From contig WRII01000007.1 of the NCBI GenBank assembly GCA_009782825.1, forward strand, positions 1-64,000: a stretch of 64,000 bases of DNA. The letters run 5' to 3'. A program made the translations under genes and the position numbers. How positions within the stretch are numbered: position 1 is the stretch's first letter; every line of letters starts with the position of its first letter. Source of the stretch: Peptococcaceae bacterium. GTDB taxonomy: Bacteria; Bacillota; Desulfitobacteriia; Desulfitobacteriales; Syntrophobotulaceae. Below the pieces are notes generated by a model, which did not search any database, was not told the origin of the DNA, and saw only the letters and a program-made list of their open reading frames with translations. Below, piece by piece: positions 43,254 to 49,701 of this stretch.

Positions 43254-43375
43254 GGGGAAGTAGAGGGGGCGAACATTTAACGCGCTCCATGCTGAGAAAT
43301 TTCTGAGCGCCGCGCAGCTCAGAAATTTCCTCAGCAAAGTCGCCGCTTATAAATGTTCGCCCCCTCTACTTCCCC
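43254..43375. repeat. 122-bp nested palindrome upstream of the Rhs remnant
   Basis: Outer arms of 26 bp, GGGGAAGTAGAGGGGGCGAA plus CATTTA (43254-43279), match perfectly with 43350-43375 in inverse orientation. Inside, 43291-43308 (GCTGAGAAATTTCTGAGC) pairs with 43317-43335 with one bulged base. The whole could form a long cruciform or RNA hairpin. There is no adjacent T tract and no ORF inside. It may be a terminal or recombination structure linked to the Rhs locus. Confidence 0.85.
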
Positions 43376-43399
43376 TTTGTTCGAGACTTGACGAGTTCC

Positions 43400-43944
43400 A
43401 CCACCCAATCCACCACCTTCTGCCTACCTGCCCTACACCCAAAAACACACCTACGACCCCTTCGGCCAGCAGATTTAGCGCACTGTGTGAGCGTCGATTT
43501 AAGAGAAAACGCAAATGGGGGGCGTAGTTTTATAGCTACCACCTGGGCGGCTTTGTGCCGCTGGCGATGCAGGTACAGGCGCTGGAAGATGAGGGCGTTG
43601 GGAAAAAGCTGTACTACTACCAGAATGACCCAAACGGGATGCCCTTGCGCCTGTTAGATGAAAATGGGATAATAGCCTGGGAGGGGCATTATTCGGCCTT
43701 TGGGCTGGTTGATCGGGTGAGCGTGGAGGCGGTTGGACAGCCGCTTAGGCTTCAAGGGCAATACTTCGATCAAGAGTAGGGGTTGTGTTACAACCGGCAC
43801 CGGTATTATGATGCGGGGGTTGGGTGCTTTGTTAGTGCTGATCCGATTGGATTAGAAGGTGGCGAAAATCCGTATCAGTTTGCGGCTAATACCCTTGGGT
43901 GGATTGATCCGTGGGGGCTTTTGGGTAAAGGTGCCCACTTTTAA
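43400..43944 (+). pseudogene. Decayed Rhs/YD-repeat core fragment
   Basis: Pieces of an Rhs C-terminal core are readable in changing frames: YTQKHTYDPFGQQI then a stop; NANGGRSF; YSYHLGGFVPLAMQVQAL; YYYQNDPNGMPLRLLDE; GHYSAFGLVDRVSVE; an in-frame TAG at 43777-43779 after YFDQE; then CYNRHRYYDAGVGCFVSADP and GWIDPWGLLGKGAHF. At least two frameshifts and two stops are present. The toxin tip that normally follows the DPxGL-type core motif is cut after eight residues. Rhs proteins deliver polymorphic toxins; this copy cannot be functional as a whole. Confidence 0.85.
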
Positions 43945-44151
43945 CTCTTCGACAAGAATTGTTTTTCATACCAACAATACCGGATGGAATGTGTGTTACT
44001 GTGTTTTCGTCAATTCTGCGACGGAAAGAAGGTTATTCAATATCTTCTATTAGAGATGTTGTTGGAAAATGTATTGTTCAGTTTGCATGATTTCGAATAA
44101 AGCAAGAGTGGAAGTTTTATAGTTTTAACATTTAAAGAAAGAGGAGTACTT

Positions 44152-44649
44152 ATGAAGTTGTATATTAAGCAAAAAGCGTTTTCATGGCGGGACAAATTCA
44201 CCATTAAGGATGACAATGGGGCCGACCGCTGGTTTGCGCAAGGGGAATCTTTCTCCTCGGGGCGCAAGCTGCGCCTTTATGATGCGTTTGGGAATGAGGC
44301 CGCGTTTATACGGCAAAAGACAATGTCGTTTCAGCCGCGCTATTTCATTGAATTGGGTGGGGCAGTCTACACAGTCAAAAGCGAATTCACGTTTATGCAC
44401 ACAAGGATTAGTATTGAGGGTGTCCCATGGAAGATGAATGGAGATGCTTGGGCGCACAAGTTTGAATTATATGATGACATGGGTGCTATTATGCGCATTT
44501 CTAAGCGCGGGTTTATCTGGGGAGATTCTTATGAGCTGGATATTCTCAACCCGGATCATGAACTGCTTTGCTTGTGTATTGCTCTAACTGTGGAGTGCAT
44601 GCAAGCTGATGAATCGGAGGCGGCGATGATCACGAGCATGTTCTTTTAA
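44152..44649 (+). CDS. LURP-one-related (YxjI-like) protein
   Basis: The 165-residue protein matches the tubby-like LURP-one family: MKLYIKQKAFSWRDKFTIKD at the N terminus, then FIELGGAVYTVKSEFT and GDSYELDILN. The family has a beta-barrel fold around a buried helix, and the role is unknown. AAAGAGGAG precedes the ATG. It follows the decayed Rhs core, but there is no evidence that it is an immunity protein. The TAA stop at 44647 coincides with the start of a dispersed-repeat copy. Confidence 0.78.
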   Translation: MKLYIKQKAFSWRDKFTIKDDNGADRWFAQGESFSSGRKLRLYDAFGNEAAFIRQKTMSFQPRYFIELGGAVYTVKSEFTFMHTRISIEGVPWKMNGDAWAHKFELYDDMGAIMRISKRGFIWGDSYELDILNPDHELLCLCIALTVECMQADESEAAMITSMFF

Positions 44650-44706
44650 TGCGGGCTTTGCCCGCAAGTGGTCAGTGATCAGTGGTTAGTGGTCAGTATT
44701 GGATTT
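44647..44706 (+). repeat. Partial copy of the dispersed repeat at the LURP-one gene stop
   Basis: TAATGCGGGCTTTGCCCGC (hairpin 1, with compensated changes), all four heptamers and the ATTGGATTT core match the full copy; the 3' hairpin is missing. It begins at the stop codon of the preceding gene, as at 38988. Confidence 0.85.
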
Positions 44707-44746
44707 AGTTACAGCCCCTAACGTCTTAAAAAAACTGGAGGTATTT

Positions 44747-45265
44747 ATGGCAAACCCTGTTGTGACCCTGGAGATGGAGAATCGAGGTGTGATGCGTATT
44801 GAGCTTTATCCTGATGTGGCGCCGAATACGGTGCGGAACTTCGTGTCCCTCATCAAACAAGGATTTTATGATGGTCTTATTTTCCATCGGGTGATTCCGG
44901 GCTTTATGATTCAGGGGGGCTGCCCCGAGAAGAATGGAACGGGAAATCCCGGGTATGCTATCAAGGGTGAATTTGAACAAAATGGCTTTGCGAATGACCT
45001 TAAACACAAGCGCGGGGTTGTGTCCATGGCGCGGGGCCAGGCGCCGGATTCGGCAGGATCGCAGTTTTTTATCATGGTGGCGGATTCAAGCCATTTGGAT
45101 AGGGCATATGCGGCGTTTGGCCAGGTCATTGAAGGGATAGATGTGGCGGATGCAATTGTTGCGGCGCCGCGCAATCAGATGGATCGGCCTTTGGAGGAGC
45201 AGCGCATGGTTAAGATGACTGTGGAGACTTTTGGCGAGGAGCATGGTGAGCCGGAAAGGCTTTAG
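44747..45265 (+). CDS. ppiB: Cyclophilin-type peptidyl-prolyl cis-trans isomerase
   Basis: The 172-residue enzyme catalyses proline isomerisation. Typical cyclophilin motifs are DVAPNTVRNFVSL, FHRVIPGFMIQGG, SMARGQAPDSAGSQFFI and AFGQVIEG. ATG 44747 is preceded by GGAGG; an upstream in-frame extension starts in the dispersed repeat and is rejected. No signal peptide, so cytoplasmic. A strong terminator follows at 45380. Confidence 0.93.
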   Translation: MANPVVTLEMENRGVMRIELYPDVAPNTVRNFVSLIKQGFYDGLIFHRVIPGFMIQGGCPEKNGTGNPGYAIKGEFEQNGFANDLKHKRGVVSMARGQAPDSAGSQFFIMVADSSHLDRAYAAFGQVIEGIDVADAIVAAPRNQMDRPLEEQRMVKMTVETFGEEHGEPERL

Positions 45266-45379
45266 AACCTCGCCAAGACGCAGAGGAGGAAAAAGTGTAT
45301 GAAATTTTTTCGAGCATGTATAATTTAGAGGATAGAGGAAATACTAGGAAAGAACATCTCTTTTCTCCTCCTCTTTCTT

Positions 45380-45409
45380 CCCCCCAGATTCTTGGGGGTT
45401 TTTTTTTGT
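45380..45409 (+). terminator. Rho-independent terminator after ppiB
   Basis: CCCCCA pairs with TGGGGG around a short loop and is followed by a run of nine or more T. It is the clearest intrinsic terminator in the window. Confidence 0.85.
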
Positions 45410-45465
45410 GTGTTTTGAGGAAATGACTTTGTGCAACAGCCCCGTTCCGCTATAGGGCGCCAGCG

Positions 45466-45663
45466 TCATGGAGTGTTCTCTTCTTCTTCAAAAATCTCTG
45501 GTTTCTTGGCGCTCTTTTTCCTGCGTTTAACACATTCCGCGAGCAGGTATTCGATCTGGCCGTTGAGTGAGCGGAATTCGTCATCGGCCCAGGCCGAAAG
45601 GTCTTCCCAAAGCTTTTGAGAAATGCGCAGGGGTATTTGTTTCTTTTGACTGCTATCGTCCAA
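45466..45663 (-). CDS. Ribbon-helix-helix (Arc-like) protein
   Basis: The 65-residue protein begins with TTG at 45663 after AAAGGGGGA. The core KKQIPLRISQKLWEDLSAWADDEFRSLNGQIEYLLAE-type pattern (split here: KKQIPLRISQ, then LWEDLSAWADDEFRSLNGQ) is the Arc/MetJ fold: a DNA-binding strand followed by two helices. A basic and acidic tail follows. It lies downstream of the SPFH gene on the same strand, a pairing seen in other Firmicutes, and is separated from it by a dispersed-repeat copy. No toxin partner is visible. Confidence 0.75.
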   Translation of the reverse strand: MDDSSQKKQIPLRISQKLWEDLSAWADDEFRSLNGQIEYLLAECVKRRKKSAKKPEIFEEEENTP

Positions 45664-45678
45664 AACACATCCCCCTTT

Positions 45679-45762
45679 TTAGTAACTTACAGACGCGAAG
45701 CGTCAACAAAAAACAAGAAAATCCAATACTGACCACTAACCACTGACCACTGACCACTTGCG
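45679..45762 (-). repeat. Inverted copy of the dispersed repeat between the SPFH and RHH genes
   Basis: Read on the minus strand it has CGCAAG, four heptamers, the ATTGGATTTTCTTG core, the GACGC-TTC-GCGTC hairpin and GTAAGTTACTAA. The first hairpin is missing its distal arm. Confidence 0.85.
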
Positions 45763-45793
45763 GTACTGATGCAATCGGAGACCGCATCAGTAC
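45763..45793. repeat. Inverted repeat over the SPFH stop codon
   Basis: GTACTGATGC (45763-45772) and GCATCAGTAC (45784-45793) form a perfect 10-bp stem. The stop codon of the SPFH gene (45787-45789) lies in one arm, and the other arm abuts the dispersed repeat. A role as a minus-strand transcript terminator is possible. Confidence 0.7.
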
Positions 45794-46818
45794 AATGTAC
45801 CGCTGTTGACAACAGGCTGAGCATCGCGATTGCCGCAGAGCACAACTAACAGGTTGCTGACCATGGCGGCTTTGCGTTCATTGTCGAGGGCAACAACATT
45901 GTTCTGACTGAGCTGAGTGAGCGCCATTTCTACGATGCTCACAGCGCCTTCGACAATCATCTGCCGCGCGTCAATAATAGCGGAGGCCTGCTGCCGCTGT
46001 AGCATGGCGGCGGCGATTTCTGGCGCGTAGGCTAAATGTGTAATGCGTGCTTCATGGACCTCGATGCCAGCGATCTCCATTTTTGACTGGATTTCGTCTT
46101 TCAGTTTCAACGAGATTTCCTGACTGCTGGCACGCAGAGTCTTTTCATGATCATCCCCGAAGGTATCGTAGGGGTAGAGGCGTACAATATTGCGCAACGC
46201 TGAGTCGCATTGGATGGAGAGGTATTCCTTATAGTTGTCCACATTGAAAACGGCTTTTGTTGGATTCACGACCTTCCACACAACCACGACGCCGATGATA
46301 ATTGGGTTGCCAAGTTGGTCATTGATTTTTTGACGCTCGTTATGGAGCGTCGAAATTTTCAACGATACTTTTTTACCTATTGTTGGGCTTTGGGTGGTGT
46401 GTCCACTCCCGGCCCCTTCCTTAGCGGCGGCCTTAACGGCAGCAAGCTCAGCCGTAGATGTCGTAGAAATGCCTGTTGGATTGACAGCTATGACGAAGGG
46501 ATTGACAAAATAAAAGCCTTCGCGTTTCAATGTGCCGTAGTACCGTCCAAACAGCGTTAAAACCAGGGCTTCATTCGGCTTTATCACTTTAAGACCAAGA
46601 AAAGGGATCCATCCAATTAGAAATGCGTAGACTGCACCGACAACTATCAGGATAATACCTAATGGATCGGCTTCGCCTTTATTTTCACACAGGGTGATGC
46701 CGAAAATAAACGCGGCTATGGCGGCAAGAATGAGCAGTATGCTCACCACTAAGACGGCCATACCGCTTTTAGCCTTGAGGTCTTTTTCTTCATAGCGATT
46801 CTTCGTTTCCGTGTTCAT
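45787..46818 (-). CDS. SPFH/Band 7 domain membrane protein
   Basis: The 343-residue protein has two N-terminal hydrophobic segments (about 20-44 and 52-75), then an SPFH domain beginning [20 protein letters not shown] and a long helical region ([19 protein letters not shown]). SPFH proteins form membrane scaffolds related to flotillin and stomatin. An Ala-rich low-complexity insertion (about 125-140, [16 protein letters not shown]) sits inside the domain. GGAGACTTTT precedes the ATG. It is followed on the same strand by the RHH gene. Confidence 0.87.
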   Translation of the reverse strand: MNTETKNRYEEKDLKAKSGMAVLVVSILLILAAIAAFIFGITLCENKGEADPLGIILIVVGAVYAFLIGWIPFLGLKVIKPNEALVLTLFGRYYGTLKREGFYFVNPFVIAVNPTGISTTSTAELAAVKAAAKEGAGSGHTTQSPTIGKKVSLKISTLHNERQKINDQLGNPIIIGVVVVWKVVNPTKAVFNVDNYKEYLSIQCDSALRNIVRLYPYDTFGDDHEKTLRASSQEISLKLKDEIQSKMEIAGIEVHEARITHLAYAPEIAAAMLQRQQASAIIDARQMIVEGAVSIVEMALTQLSQNNVVALDNERKAAMVSNLLVVLCGNRDAQPVVNSGTLY

Positions 46819-46945
46819 AAAAAGTCTCCTTTCAAAAGTTAAGATGTTTTTGGGGACTCAGGAATAGGAACCTCCTCTTTTTAATATTATTATGATATCA
46901 TAACAGTATCATGATGCGTTCTTTTTGTCAAACATTGAAATGGGA

Positions 46946-46974
46946 TTGCACAATACCCCCCCATATGGTATAGT
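46946..46974 (+). promoter_or_regulatory. Promoter for the rimP-nusA-infB operon
   Basis: TTGCAC (46946-46951) and TATAGT (46969-46974) are spaced by exactly 17 bases, 140 bases before rimP, in the 295-base divergent gap. It is the best match in the gap. Confidence 0.65.
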
Positions 46975-47047
46975 AATACCGATGACATTTGTTTGGAATT
47001 TTTATGAAGCATGTGTTTGGAGTGGGATAATTCCCACTCCTTCATTT

Positions 47048-47086
47048 CAGTTGATCTCTTTCAACACAGTTGAGATCCTTCAACTG
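47048..47086 (+). repeat. Tandem small hairpins in the rimP leader
   Basis: Two 19-base units start with CAGTTGA and end with TCAAC. The second is CAGTTGA-gatcct-TCAACTG, a perfect 7-bp stem; the first is a weaker version. They lie in the leader of the operon that encodes NusA, downstream of the predicted promoter. Confidence 0.5.
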
Positions 47087-47113
47087 TAAGGCGGAATTGG
47101 AGGAAAACGAACT

Positions 47114-47572
47114 ATGGACAAGGATTTGACCGGCAAAGTGGCCGCACTGGCTGAACCTGTTGTTCAGAACATGGGATTGGAACTATTCGATGTCGAATAT
47201 GTCAAGGAAGGGGATTACTGGTATCTGCGCATCTATATCGATAAAGAAAAGGGCGTTGACCTGGACGACTGCACACAGGTGAGCCTGGCTCTCAGCGATA
47301 TTTTGGATACCAAGAACCTCATTTCTCAGTCCTATCTTTTGGAGGTGTCGTCGCCGGGTCTGGAGCGGCCCCTCAGAGACAGGACGGATTTTCTCAAATA
47401 CCAGGGCAGCCTGGTCAGCATCGAGACCTTGGAAAAAATCGAAGGATTTATGAAATTCACAGGCTATTTGACGGAAGTGAATGATCAGGGGATGCTTCTG
47501 ACCTATGAGAATAATCAGATTTTCATTTCGTGGCCGGCTGTGGAAAAAGCGCATTTGGCCGTTGAGTTCTAA
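47114..47572 (+). CDS. rimP: Ribosome maturation factor RimP
   Basis: The 152-residue protein aids 30S subunit assembly. Family landmarks are GLELFDVEYVKEGDYWYLRI, IDKEKGVDLDDC and LLEVSSPGLERPL. It is the first gene of the conserved nusA-infB operon. TTGGAGGAAAACG precedes the ATG. Confidence 0.94.
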   Translation: MDKDLTGKVAALAEPVVQNMGLELFDVEYVKEGDYWYLRIYIDKEKGVDLDDCTQVSLALSDILDTKNLISQSYLLEVSSPGLERPLRDRTDFLKYQGSLVSIETLEKIEGFMKFTGYLTEVNDQGMLLTYENNQIFISWPAVEKAHLAVEF

Positions 47573-47638
47573 AGCTTACCAGGAATTTGTTTCATGTGCG
47601 TGAGATCTTGGATAAAGAGAAGGAGTGTGTTAAAAAGT

Positions 47639-48994
47639 ATGAATATGGAGTTCATCGAGGCCATTCATGAATTGGAAAAAGAAAGGGGGGTATCTGCTGA
47701 AATCCTGTTTGACGCCATTGAAGCGGCGCTTATCTCCGCATACAAGAAGAATTTTTCCACCTTACAAAACGTTAAGGTGACAATAGATCGTCAAACGGGA
47801 AAAATTAAAGTGTTTGCCTACAAAAATATTGTCGAAAAAGTCGAAGACGAGAAGCAGGAGATTTCTCTAAGCGACGCGCTCAAGATGAATCCCAACTATA
47901 CAGTGGAAGATATGGCGGAATTCGAAGTGACGCCGGGGGAATTTGGACGCATTGCGGCCCAGACGGCAAAACAAGTTGTGGTGCAGCGCATTCGTGAAGC
48001 CGAGCGGGGCATGATTTATGATGAGTTCATTAATCGCGAAGGGGATATTGTTACCGGGATTGTCCAACGCTATGAACAGCGTAATCTGATCATTGATCTG
48101 GGTAAAGTAGAAGCTGTTATTCCGGCCAATGAGCAGATTCCCGGAGAAGTGCACCAGCCTTTTGACCGGGTTAAGGCCTATGTGGTGGAAGTGAGGAACC
48201 ACAACAAGGGCCCGCAAATCCTCCTTTCCCGCACCCATCCCGGCTTGATTCGGCGCCTGTTCGAATTAGAAGTTCCCGAAATCCATGATGGGATTGTGGA
48301 AATCAAAGGTGTGGCCCGGGAAGCCGGCGCGCGATCCAAAATTGCTGTCTATTCCGGCAATCCCAATGTGGATCCTGTGGGGGCCTGTGTTGGCCAAAAA
48401 GGGAATCGGGTACAGGTGATTGTTAATGAATTGCGCGGTGAAAAGATGGATATCATTCCCTGGTCCCCGGATCCTGTAGATTTGATTTTTAATGCTCTCT
48501 CTCCAGCCAAGGTGCTGGGTGTTTATCCTAAAAACGAGCAGGGCGCCGCGGCCCTGGTGGTGGTTCCTGATTATCAGCTGTCTCTCGCCATTGGCCGCGA
48601 GGGCCAAAACGCGCGCTTGGCCGCAAAAATAACAGGATGGAAAATCGACATTAAAAGTGAGTCCCAGGCTAGAACTCAAAACCTCTATGAGGAAGAGTTT
48701 TCTTCTGATAATTATGAGGAAGGTTATGACGTCGATGGCTATGATGATGAGGGCTATGATGCCGGAGAGAGCTATGATGCTGAAGAGAGCTATGATGCTG
48801 AAGAGAGCTATGATGCTGAAGAGAGCTATGATGCTGAAGAGAGCTATGATGCCGGAGAGAGTTATGATGCCGAAGAGAGTTATGATGCCGAAGAGAGTTA
48901 TGATGCCGAAGAGAGTTATGATGCTGGAGAGAGTTATGATGCTGGAGAGAGTTATGATGCCGAAGAGGGCTATGATGCTGAAGAGGTCCATTAA
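47639..48994 (+). CDS. nusA: Transcription factor NusA with acidic repeat tail
   Basis: The 451-residue protein modulates pausing, termination and antitermination by binding RNA polymerase. The N-terminal domain (MEFIEAIHELEKERGVSAE), S1 domain (EGDIVTGIVQRYEQRNLI) and KH domains (GACVGQKGNRVQ; AIGREGQNARLAAKITGW) are complete. Beyond the usual end near residue 350 is a tail of about 80 residues consisting of about 13 SYDAEE/SYDAGE hexapeptides. The start ATG 47639 was chosen over the upstream GTG 47627 and ATG 47594; AAGGAG is 13 bases away, so the start is not certain. Confidence 0.93.
   Translation: MNMEFIEAIHELEKERGVSAEILFDAIEAALISAYKKNFSTLQNVKVTIDRQTGKIKVFAYKNIVEKVEDEKQEISLSDALKMNPNYTVEDMAEFEVTPGEFGRIAAQTAKQVVVQRIREAERGMIYDEFINREGDIVTGIVQRYEQRNLIIDLGKVEAVIPANEQIPGEVHQPFDRVKAYVVEVRNHNKGPQILLSRTHPGLIRRLFELEVPEIHDGIVEIKGVAREAGARSKIAVYSGNPNVDPVGACVGQKGNRVQVIVNELRGEKMDIIPWSPDPVDLIFNALSPAKVLGVYPKNEQGAAALVVVPDYQLSLAIGREGQNARLAAKITGWKIDIKSESQARTQNLYEEEFSSDNYEEGYDVDGYDDEGYDAGESYDAEESYDAEESYDAEESYDAEESYDAGESYDAEESYDAEESYDAEESYDAGESYDAGESYDAEEGYDAEEVH
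48752..48985 (+). repeat. 18-bp in-frame tandem repeat in nusA
   Basis: Thirteen 18-bp units of the AGCTATGATGCTGAAGAG type encode SYDAEE with SYDAGE variants. Several neighbouring units are identical, so copy number may vary between strains. Confidence 0.92.
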
Positions 48995-49015
48995 CACAAA
49001 TGAGGAGGGGGACAA

Positions 49016-49285
49016 TTGAGCCGACACATACCTTTGCGCATGTGCTTAGGATGCCGGGAAATGAAGCCAAAGAGTGACCTTGTGCGAGTCGTCAGGACAG
49101 AGGGAGGGGAAGTGGAATACGATCCCAGCTTGAAAAAGAACGGCCGGGGCGCCTATCTGTGCCGTGCTCACGAATGCTTAGCCAAGGCTGTAAAGAACAA
49201 GAGTTTTCACAGAGCTCTGGGATCAGAGCCAAATGCGGATGTGTTCGAGGCGTTGAACCATGAAGTGATGGATATGGAAGTTTAG
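49016..49285 (+). CDS. ylxR: YlxR/RnpM-family RNA-binding protein
   Basis: The 89-residue protein has the family signature PLRMCLGCREMKPKSDLVRV and GRGAYLCRAHECL. It is an RNA-binding protein found between nusA and infB in Firmicutes and reported to modulate RNase P. It starts with TTG at 49016 after GGAGGGGG. Confidence 0.88.
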   Translation: MSRHIPLRMCLGCREMKPKSDLVRVVRTEGGEVEYDPSLKKNGRGAYLCRAHECLAKAVKNKSFHRALGSEPNADVFEALNHEVMDMEV

Positions 49286-49312
49286 GCCCAGAGAAGTTTG
49301 GGGAAGAGAACT

Positions 49313-49651
49313 ATGGGAAGAAACACAGTTGGAAATATCAACTGCACAGCAAGAAAAGCAAAAATAAGAGACTTACTGGGATTGGCCCAAAAAGCAGGAA
49401 AATTGGCCTCAGGAAGTGCTCAAGTTGAAGCCCTGATTAAGAAAAAGCGAGGATACCTGCTCATTCTTGCCCAGGATGCGCCCGGGCTTATCAAAAAATT
49501 TGAGTTATGGGGGCAAGATATAGGGATTCCCGTTTTGATCTTCGCCAGCAAAGAAGAGTTGGGCAGAGCGACTGGGAGTATGCCCAAAGGGGTTATGCTT
49601 GTTTTGGATCCTAACCTTGCAAAAGGGATGATTACGGAAGTTAATGATTAG
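49313..49651 (+). CDS. ylxQ: L7Ae-family protein YlxQ
   Basis: The protein of about 112 residues is a ribosomal L7Ae/L30e-fold protein (IRDLLGLAQKAGKLASG; GYLLILAQDAPGLIKKF). Homologues bind kink-turn RNA. ATG 49313 is preferred over an in-frame TTG at 49298. It lies in its conserved place before infB. Confidence 0.86.
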   Translation: MGRNTVGNINCTARKAKIRDLLGLAQKAGKLASGSAQVEALIKKKRGYLLILAQDAPGLIKKFELWGQDIGIPVLIFASKEELGRATGSMPKGVMLVLDPNLAKGMITEVND

Positions 49652-49701
49652 GCGGTTGGTGTTTGCGGTAAGCAGTTAACAATTAAAATGGAGGTGGGAA
49701 T

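Noticed and set aside
43388-43657. 89-residue ORF read as a gene
   Set aside because: It is one out-of-frame stretch of the decayed Rhs core; the real Rhs sequence is in other frames.
48752-48985. CRISPR-like or satellite array in nusA
   Set aside because: There are no spacers, the period is 18 bp, and it is in frame with NusA to its stop codon.
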